Of a stretch of 15,492 bases of DNA, positions 8,039-12,703 are shown one piece after another. The DNA is from Pseudomonadota bacterium (GTDB lineage: Bacteria; Pseudomonadota; Alphaproteobacteria; Caulobacterales; Caulobacteraceae): NCBI GenBank assembly GCA_023434015.1, contig JAEYTM010000089.1:1-15492 (forward strand), read 5' to 3'. Positions within the stretch are counted from its first letter, which is position 1. Every line of letters starts with the position of its first letter. Below the pieces are notes generated by a model, which was not told where the DNA came from, made no database searches, and saw only the letters and a program-made list of their open reading frames with translations. The position numbers and the translations under genes were made by a program.

Positions 8039-9507
8039 TCGAAACCAGATCCGCACAGGTTGCAGGGCCGCGATCGATTTTGACCGTGGCCGAGGTGGGC
8101 GCCGCCGACGCCGCGGCGATCGCCGCCGGCACGCCCGGAACGGTGCTGATGGAGCGGGCGGGCGCGGCGGTCGCCGACGCGATCTGTGAACGATTCCGGT
8201 CGCAGCCGGCCTTCGTACTCTGCGGTCCGGGCAACAACGGGGGCGACGGCTATGTGGTCGCCCGGATTCTCAAGGAGCGCGGCTGGCCCGTTGAGGTAAG
8301 GGCGCTCGGGGAGCCCCAGACTGCGGACGCACGGGCCGCCGCCGCGCTGTGGGACGGCCCGACGGCGCCGCTGGAGGGCGAACTGCCATCTGGTCTGTGG
8401 GTCGACGCCTTGTTCGGCGCCGGCCTGTCGCGCGGGCTTGATGGCGAAGCGGCTGCGGCGGCGTTCCGGATGGCCGACGAGCCGGAGCGGGTGGTGGCGG
8501 TCGATATTCCCAGCGGCGTTCCCGGCGACACCGGGCGGCCGGTGGGGCCAAGTGTCTGCGCCGGCCTCACGGTCACCTTCCACGCCCGCAAGCCGGGCCA
8601 TGTGCTGGAGCCAGGACGCAGCCGCTGCGGCGAGGTGGTGGTGGCCGATATCGGCCTCGCCCCGACCGTCAGCCAGACGCTGGAAAACTCGCCGGAGCTT
8701 TGGCTGCCGCGATTCCCGTGGCCGACGGAGACGGCGCACAAGCACGCCCGCGGCCGGATGATCGTGGTCAGCGGCGATGCCTGGAGCACGGGCGCGGCGC
8801 GCCTCGCCGCGCGGGGCGGGCTGCGGATCGGTGCGGGGGTGGTGACGCTCTATTCGCCGCCGGACGCGCTGGCCTCCAACGCCGCGCACCTGGAGGCGGT
8901 GATGCTGAGGCCGTTCGACACCGACGCCGAGCTCGAGCAGGCGGCCGCGGATGTCGACGCTGCGATCATCGGTCCGGCGGCCGGCGTCAATGAGACGACC
9001 CTTCTGAACGTGCTGGCCCTGGCGCGGACGGGGGCGGCGCTGATCCTGGACGCGGATGCCATCACGGTCTTCCGGAACGATCCGGAGGAGCTGTTCTCAG
9101 TGCTCGATCGCGACGACGTGTTGACGCCTCACCCTGGGGAATTCGAACGCGTGTTCCCAGGGCTGCTCGGAGCTGCGCCGGACCGGATCGCCGCCGCGCG
9201 GCGAGCCGCCGAGCGGGCAGGGGCGGTGATCCTGCTGAAAGGCCCGGACACGGTCGTAGCCGCACCGGACGGCCGCGCTGCGGTCAATCTCAACGGATCG
9301 CCGTGGCTTTCCACGGCGGGCTCCGGGGACGTGCTGGCCGGCTTCATCGGCGGACTGGTGGCCCAAGGCATGGAGAGCTTCGAGGCGGCCTGCGCGGGCG
9401 CGTGGATCCATTCTGAGGCGGCCGAGTTGCACGGCCCGGGGCTGATCTCCGAAGACCTGCCGGGCCTGGCGCCGGCGGTGCTGCGGCGGATCTACGACGA
9501 GCGGTGA
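8035..9507 (+). CDS. nnr: Bifunctional NAD(P)H-hydrate repair enzyme (epimerase/ADP-dependent dehydratase)
   Basis: This enzyme repairs damaged (hydrated) NADH and NADPH. The N-terminal YjeF_N-type domain epimerises R- and S-NAD(P)HX. The C-terminal ribokinase-like domain dehydrates S-NAD(P)HX using ADP. Of 490 residues, about 15-215 form the epimerase, with GPGNNGGDG (64-72), DALFGAG (124-130), VDIPSG (156-161) and HARKPGH (183-189). About 235-488 form the dehydratase, with KHARGRMIVVSGD (236-248), the region with D339 and D341, TPHPGEF (364-370), LKGPDTVV (401-408) and the nucleotide site NGSPWLSTAGSGDVLAG (420-436). The likely start is TTG at 8035, overlapping the phosphatase TGA (8036-8038) by 3 nt, which gives the expected short lead before ILTVAEVGAAD. 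An internal GTG (codon 18) would start too late. The gene is next to glnB, a frequent alphaproteobacterial neighbourhood, although here it is divergent. Confidence 0.95.
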   Translation: MIETRSAQVAGPRSILTVAEVGAADAAAIAAGTPGTVLMERAGAAVADAICERFRSQPAFVLCGPGNNGGDGYVVARILKERGWPVEVRALGEPQTADARAAAALWDGPTAPLEGELPSGLWVDALFGAGLSRGLDGEAAAAAFRMADEPERVVAVDIPSGVPGDTGRPVGPSVCAGLTVTFHARKPGHVLEPGRSRCGEVVVADIGLAPTVSQTLENSPELWLPRFPWPTETAHKHARGRMIVVSGDAWSTGAARLAARGGLRIGAGVVTLYSPPDALASNAAHLEAVMLRPFDTDAELEQAAADVDAAIIGPAAGVNETTLLNVLALARTGAALILDADAITVFRNDPEELFSVLDRDDVLTPHPGEFERVFPGLLGAAPDRIAAARRAAERAGAVILLKGPDTVVAAPDGRAAVNLNGSPWLSTAGSGDVLAGFIGGLVAQGMESFEAACAGAWIHSEAAELHGPGLISEDLPGLAPAVLRRIYDER

Positions 9508-9510
9508 TCA

Positions 9511-9543
9511 AGAAAAACGGCGCGGGAGAAGCTCCCGCGCCGT
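9511..9543 (-). terminator. Strong hairpin terminator shared by rplI (minus) and nnr (plus)
   Basis: Arms 9517-9528 and 9532-9543 form a perfect 12-bp stem (ACGGCGCGGGAG / CTCCCGCGCCGT) with loop AAG. Read on the minus strand, it is followed by a T-rich tract (T5 then CT), so it is a textbook Rho-independent terminator for rpsF-rpsR-rplI, 28 bp after the rplI stop. On the plus strand the stem starts 9 bp after the nnr stop but lacks a T-tract, so it would terminate less efficiently in that direction. Confidence 0.9.
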
Positions 9544-9571
9544 CATCCTGTCTGCAATGTCGGGCCGGGGC

Positions 9572-10156
9572 TTACGCCTCGACGTAATTGCCTTCGATCG
9601 AGCCGGCGCCGCCTTCGAGAAGGTCGGCCTGGGCTTCTTCATCCGCCAGACGATCTTCCTCGAACTGCGAGGCGATCACGTTCTCGCCGCGCGCCTGGCG
9701 CTCGGCTTCGTCCTGGCTGCGGGCGATGTTCAGCGTCACGGTGACGATGACTTCCGGGTGCAGGCGGACCTTCACCTCGTGCAGGCCCAGCGTCTTGATC
9801 GGCTTGTTCAGCACGATCATCGAGCGCTCGACCTTGCCGCCTTCGGCGTTCACGGCGTCAGCGACGTCGCGGCCGGCGACCGAGCCGTAGAGCTGGCCGC
9901 TCTCGCCCGCCTGACGGATCAGGACGTAGGAGGTGCCGTCCAGGTTTTCGCCGGACTTACCGGCGTCGGCCTTGGCGCGGGCGTTGCGGGCCTCGATCTC
10001 GGCGCGCTGGGCCTCGAAGACCTTCAGGTTCGCCGAGTTGGCGCGGAGCGCCTTGGAGCGGGGCAGCAGATAGTTGCGCGCGTAGCCGTCCTTGACGTTG
10101 ACCACGTCGCCGAGGGCTCCCCAGCCTTCAACGCGTTCGAGCAGAATGACTTTCAT
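9572..10156 (-). CDS. rplI: 50S ribosomal protein bL9
   Basis: bL9 binds 23S rRNA at the base of the L1 stalk and helps maintain reading frame. The 194-residue product has the N-terminal domain MKVILLERVEGWGALGDVV with the GYARNYLLP signature (24-32). A long connecting helix (about 40-73) and the C-terminal domain (about 75-150) follow. It exceeds the roughly 150-residue Escherichia coli protein by an acidic tail (about 150-194, rich in E, D, A and Q), as is common in alphaproteobacteria. A strong Shine-Dalgarno (GGGAGG) begins right after the rpsR TGA, 13 bp before the ATG at 10156, so it is the third gene of the rpsF-rpsR-rplI operon. Confidence 0.97.
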   Translation of the reverse strand: MKVILLERVEGWGALGDVVNVKDGYARNYLLPRSKALRANSANLKVFEAQRAEIEARNARAKADAGKSGENLDGTSYVLIRQAGESGQLYGSVAGRDVADAVNAEGGKVERSMIVLNKPIKTLGLHEVKVRLHPEVIVTVTLNIARSQDEAERQARGENVIASQFEEDRLADEEAQADLLEGGAGSIEGNYVEA

Positions 10157-10169
10157 GTGCCTGCCTCCC

Positions 10170-10445
10170 TCACTTCACGACGTAGGGGAGCAGCGCCAGG
10201 AAGCGGGCGCGCTTGATGGCTTTGGCCAGTTCACGCTGCTTCTTGGCCGACACGGCGGTGATCCGCGACGGCACGATCTTGCCGCGCTCGGAGACGTAGC
10301 GCTGCAGGAGCTTGACGTCCTTGTAGTCGATCTTCGGCGCGTTGGCGCCGGAGAACGGGCACACCTTCCGGCGACGGAAGAACGGCCGGCGCTGGCCGCC
10401 GGCGGCGGCGCCCGCGGCGGGGGCGGTTGCGGTTTCGTCAGACAT
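10170..10445 (-). CDS. rpsR: 30S ribosomal protein bS18
   Basis: bS18 binds 16S rRNA in the platform as a heterodimer with bS6. The 91 residues contain an Ala-rich lead (6-16), then RRPFFRRRKVCPFSG, IDYKDVKLLQRYVSERGKI and SRITAVSAKKQRELAKAIKR, the full S18 core, ending LLPYVVK. C29 is a lone cysteine of the CPF motif, so no zinc cluster is expected. The ATG at 10445 overlaps the rpsF stop by one base (TGATG), with the Shine-Dalgarno AGGGGG inside the end of rpsF. This shows tight coupling of the two partners. Confidence 0.97.
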   Translation of the reverse strand: MSDETATAPAAGAAAGGQRRPFFRRRKVCPFSGANAPKIDYKDVKLLQRYVSERGKIVPSRITAVSAKKQRELAKAIKRARFLALLPYVVK

Positions 10446-10828
10446 CAGAAGCCCCCTTCCTTAGGAGCGAAATCGTCCCGGCGCGGCTCGCGTTCGCGTT
10501 CGCGATCGCGGCGGGCGAGGATCGGGGAAAGTTCGAGGTCGAGCTCTTCGACACGCACGGTCATGTACCGCAGCACGTCTTCGTTGATCGACAGCTGGCG
10601 CTCCATCTCCTTCACCGCCTCGGCGGGCGCGTCGATGGCGAGCAGGGAGTAGTGACCCTTGCGGTTCTTCTTGATCCGGTAGGTCAGGTTGCGCAGACCC
10701 CAGTATTCGATCTTCGCGACGGCGCCGCCGCCTTGCTCGATCAGGGCCTTGAGGGTGTCGTTGAGGGCTTCCGCCTGTTGCGGCGAGATGTCCTGCCGCG
10801 AGATGACTACGTGTTCGTAGAGCGCCAT
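10445..10828 (-). CDS. rpsF: 30S ribosomal protein bS6
   Basis: bS6 is the platform partner of bS18 in the small subunit. The 127 residues follow the family: MALYEHVVISRQDISPQQ, then WGLRNLTYRIKKNRKGHY (43-60) with the typical basic RNA-facing strand, and EDVLRYMTVRVEE. A charged tail from about 103 (RRDREREREPRRDDF) extends beyond the core, as in many proteobacterial S6 proteins. The Shine-Dalgarno AAGGA lies 4 nt before the ATG at 10828. It is the first gene of the operon. A promoter-like sequence and a structured leader lie upstream. Confidence 0.97.
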   Translation of the reverse strand: MALYEHVVISRQDISPQQAEALNDTLKALIEQGGGAVAKIEYWGLRNLTYRIKKNRKGHYSLLAIDAPAEAVKEMERQLSINEDVLRYMTVRVEELDLELSPILARRDREREREPRRDDFAPKEGGF

Positions 10829-10862
10829 AGGTTCCTTCTTCCTGCTGGAAGCGGCGCGTCAG

Positions 10863-10878
10863 GCGGTGGAAGAACCGC
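10863..10878 (-). promoter_or_regulatory. Hairpin in the rpsF leader, possible bS6:bS18 autoregulatory site
   Basis: GCGGT (10878-10874) and ACCGC (10867-10863) pair around a 6-nt loop TCTTCC, 35 nt before the rpsF ATG. CCG triplets occur in and after the stem. Many bacteria regulate rpsF through a leader with an exposed CCG that binds the S6:S18 pair, mimicking 16S rRNA. The likeness here is partial, and the call is a hypothesis from position and motif. Confidence 0.25.
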
Positions 10879-10963
10879 AGGACACGATGGCTCTCGCGCG
10901 GCGGCCGGGAAGCTCCCGACCCATTCGCGTTCCGCGTGAGACCGCATTCCGTGAAGAGGCGGG

Positions 10964-10992
10964 CAAATAAGGGAAAAACGCCTCCTGGGCAA
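10964..10992 (-). promoter_or_regulatory. Putative promoter of the rpsF-rpsR-rplI operon
   Basis: On the minus strand TTGCCC (10992-10987) and TATTTG (10969-10964) are 17 bp apart, a reasonable sigma-70-type pair with the ideal spacing. Transcription would begin near 10956, giving a leader of about 128 nt, long enough for the structures described there. Confidence 0.4.
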
Positions 10993-11028
10993 GGCCTTTC
11001 GCCTCTGCAGGGCCGTGGGCCCCTCGGC

Positions 11029-11574
11029 CTATTTCCGCCGGCCGGCCTTCCAGGCGGTGACTGCGGCCAGGGTCTCGTTGACGTGTTCGCTGGGATCCAT
11101 CTTCGAATAGGCATGCACGATCTCGCCCGACGGGGCGATGACGTAGGAGGTGCGGTCGGCCCAGTCCGGCTTCATGGCCAGGATGGCGTCGTAGCTGCGG
11201 GCGATTCTGGCGTTGGGATCGGCGGCGACCGGGAAGCGGCCCGAGCACTTCTCGGTGTCGGCCGAGAACGACTGCAGCTTGTCCAGATTGCCGGCCGTGA
11301 CGCCGATGACGGTGGCGCCCTGGGCCTTGAACTTGTCGATCGCGTTGGCGAACAGCTGGGCCTCGAGATTGCAGCCCTTGGTCTCGGCGGCGGGGAAGAA
11401 GTAGAGCACCACCGGCCCCTTCTTGCGGGCCTCCGCCAGCGAGAAGGTGAGGGGTTTGCCGGCCTGATAGCCTGGCGCGGTGAAATCGGGGGCCTTGTCG
11501 CCAGCCTTCAGGGCGGCGAAGGCCGGTCCGGCGACGAAGGCGCTGAGAAGGATCGCGGCGGCAAGGCGTTTCAT
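11029..11574 (-). CDS. Periplasmic peroxiredoxin (AhpC/TSA or BCP-like)
   Basis: A thiol peroxidase that reduces hydroperoxides, here exported. The 181 residues start with a Sec signal peptide (1-20, core AAAILLSAFVAG, cleavage AFA-A). The thioredoxin-fold domain follows (LKAGDKAPDF at 22-31). The active site is P61-x3-T65-x2-C68, the PxxxTxxC signature, with C68 as peroxidatic cysteine and R141 in DRTSYVIAP as the supporting arginine. The BCP-type resolving cysteine five residues after the peroxidatic one is absent (73 is Q). The only other cysteine is C110, in EKCSGRFP. A Shine-Dalgarno GGAG sits 7 nt before the ATG at 11574. It lies between the surface-fibre locus and the ribosomal operon on the same strand and appears to be transcribed on its own. 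Confidence 0.88.
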   Translation of the reverse strand: MKRLAAAILLSAFVAGPAFAALKAGDKAPDFTAPGYQAGKPLTFSLAEARKKGPVVLYFFPAAETKGCNLEAQLFANAIDKFKAQGATVIGVTAGNLDKLQSFSADTEKCSGRFPVAADPNARIARSYDAILAMKPDWADRTSYVIAPSGEIVHAYSKMDPSEHVNETLAAVTAWKAGRRK

Positions 11575-11619
11575 GGGTGGGCTCCAGCGGTTCGCCGCGA
11601 GGCTACACCGCCCGCTGCT

Positions 11620-11643
11620 CCAGGAGAACCGGAGTCTCCCTGG
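11620..11643 (-). terminator. Hairpin between the DUF4402 gene and the peroxiredoxin gene
   Basis: Arms 11620-11627 and 11635-11643 pair over 8 bp with one bulged base around a 7-nt loop. It begins 10 bp after the DUF4402-protein stop on the minus strand. There is no U-tract, so termination is uncertain. It could end the usher-DUF4402 transcript or stabilise its 3' end. Confidence 0.3.
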
Positions 11644-11653
11644 GCGGCGCCGA

Positions 11654-12655
11654 TCAGTTGTAGGCCACGGTCGTCGTGAAGGAGCCGGAATAGGATCCCG
11701 ACGGCGTCGCCGGGGTGAGGGTGAAGCGCCCGCCGAGGTTGAAGCTGTAGCTGCCTCCGCTGCTCAGGGAGGCTCCCTCGGGAAAGATCGGCGTCACCGT
11801 CACCGATCCGCCGCTGCCGTTGGTCATGTCGAAGGCGGGCGCGCCGACGCTGATGGTCTGGCCGCCTTCACCGGTGACCGTGTAGGCGGCCCGTGTGAAC
11901 GCCGTCCCGATGAGCGTCGCGTCGCCGCCAGTCAGGCTCCGGTTGTTGTCCAGGCTGACGACCAGCTCCGAACTGCCCGTCTTGGGCTTCACCACACGCC
12001 CGAAGTTGAGGTCGCTGCTCTTGGTCAGCGAAAGCGGCCGCATGCCGTAGACAGCGCCGGTTCCAGTGTCGATCGGTGAGGCGGCCGGCGAGTTGAAGCC
12101 AGCGGCGGCGCTGAAGGCGAAGGTCCCCGCGCCCAGGGTCGACGAACTCTTGATCCCCACATCCATGCCGACGGTGAAGGAGCGCGCCACGCCGCTGGTC
12201 AGGGCGTTGAGCTGGTAGGTCGTATGGTTGCCGCCGGTGGGGCCGGAGATAACGCCGGCGGTGCCGCTGACAGTGAAGGTGTCGGGCGCCAGAGCGGGGC
12301 CGCTCGCCGTCGTGCCGCGGAAGGTGACATAGACCGGCTGGTTCGCGCACTTGGCGTTGGCGGCCTGGCCGTCCGTGCAAGTGATCGTCACCGTCGGGGT
12401 GTTGACGGCGCCCGCCGTGATCCGCCGCGTGACGTTGGCGCCGCTGCCCGCCGGGGCGGTGACGACACCGGACGGGGAGATGGTGAGAAGCGATTGGCCG
12501 CTCGACTTCGCTGAGACCCTGCCCAGATCGATGACGCCGCCCGAAATGTTGATGGTGAGGGTCTGAGCCTGCGCCGCGCCGCCGACAGCTATCGTCGCGA
12601 GCATTCCGGCTGCAGCAAGCAATAGTTGAGTGGATCGGCTTTTTAACTCAAACAT
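11654..12655 (-). CDS. Secreted two-module DUF4402-like protein, probable pilin or fibre subunit
   Basis: A 333-residue exported protein. A signal peptide spans 1-30 (core LLLAAAGMLATIAVGG, cleavage AQA-Q). Residues about 205-333 look like DUF4402: DLNFGRVVKPKTGS (215-228), YTVTGEGGQTISV (258-270) and the end PSGSYSGSFTTTVAYN. Residues about 31-200 form a second beta-rich module that opens similarly (DLGRVSAKSSGQS, 43-55) and carries the only cysteines, C93 and C103, a probable disulfide. The Ser/Thr/Gly-rich composition, alternating strands and lack of membrane anchor fit a secreted fibre subunit or adhesin. It starts 48 bp after the stop of the usher-like gene on the same strand, so the two likely form one transcript. 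Pilin function is inferred from this pairing; the DUF4402 call is from recognition of the pattern, not a search. Confidence 0.65.
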   Translation of the reverse strand: MFELKSRSTQLLLAAAGMLATIAVGGAAQAQTLTINISGGVIDLGRVSAKSSGQSLLTISPSGVVTAPAGSGANVTRRITAGAVNTPTVTITCTDGQAANAKCANQPVYVTFRGTTASGPALAPDTFTVSGTAGVISGPTGGNHTTYQLNALTSGVARSFTVGMDVGIKSSSTLGAGTFAFSAAAGFNSPAASPIDTGTGAVYGMRPLSLTKSSDLNFGRVVKPKTGSSELVVSLDNNRSLTGGDATLIGTAFTRAAYTVTGEGGQTISVGAPAFDMTNGSGGSVTVTPIFPEGASLSSGGSYSFNLGGRFTLTPATPSGSYSGSFTTTVAYN

Positions 12656-12703
12656 TGCCTGTCTATAATCACGTCGATCCTGTTACGCGAGCCGATCGTT
12701 ATT

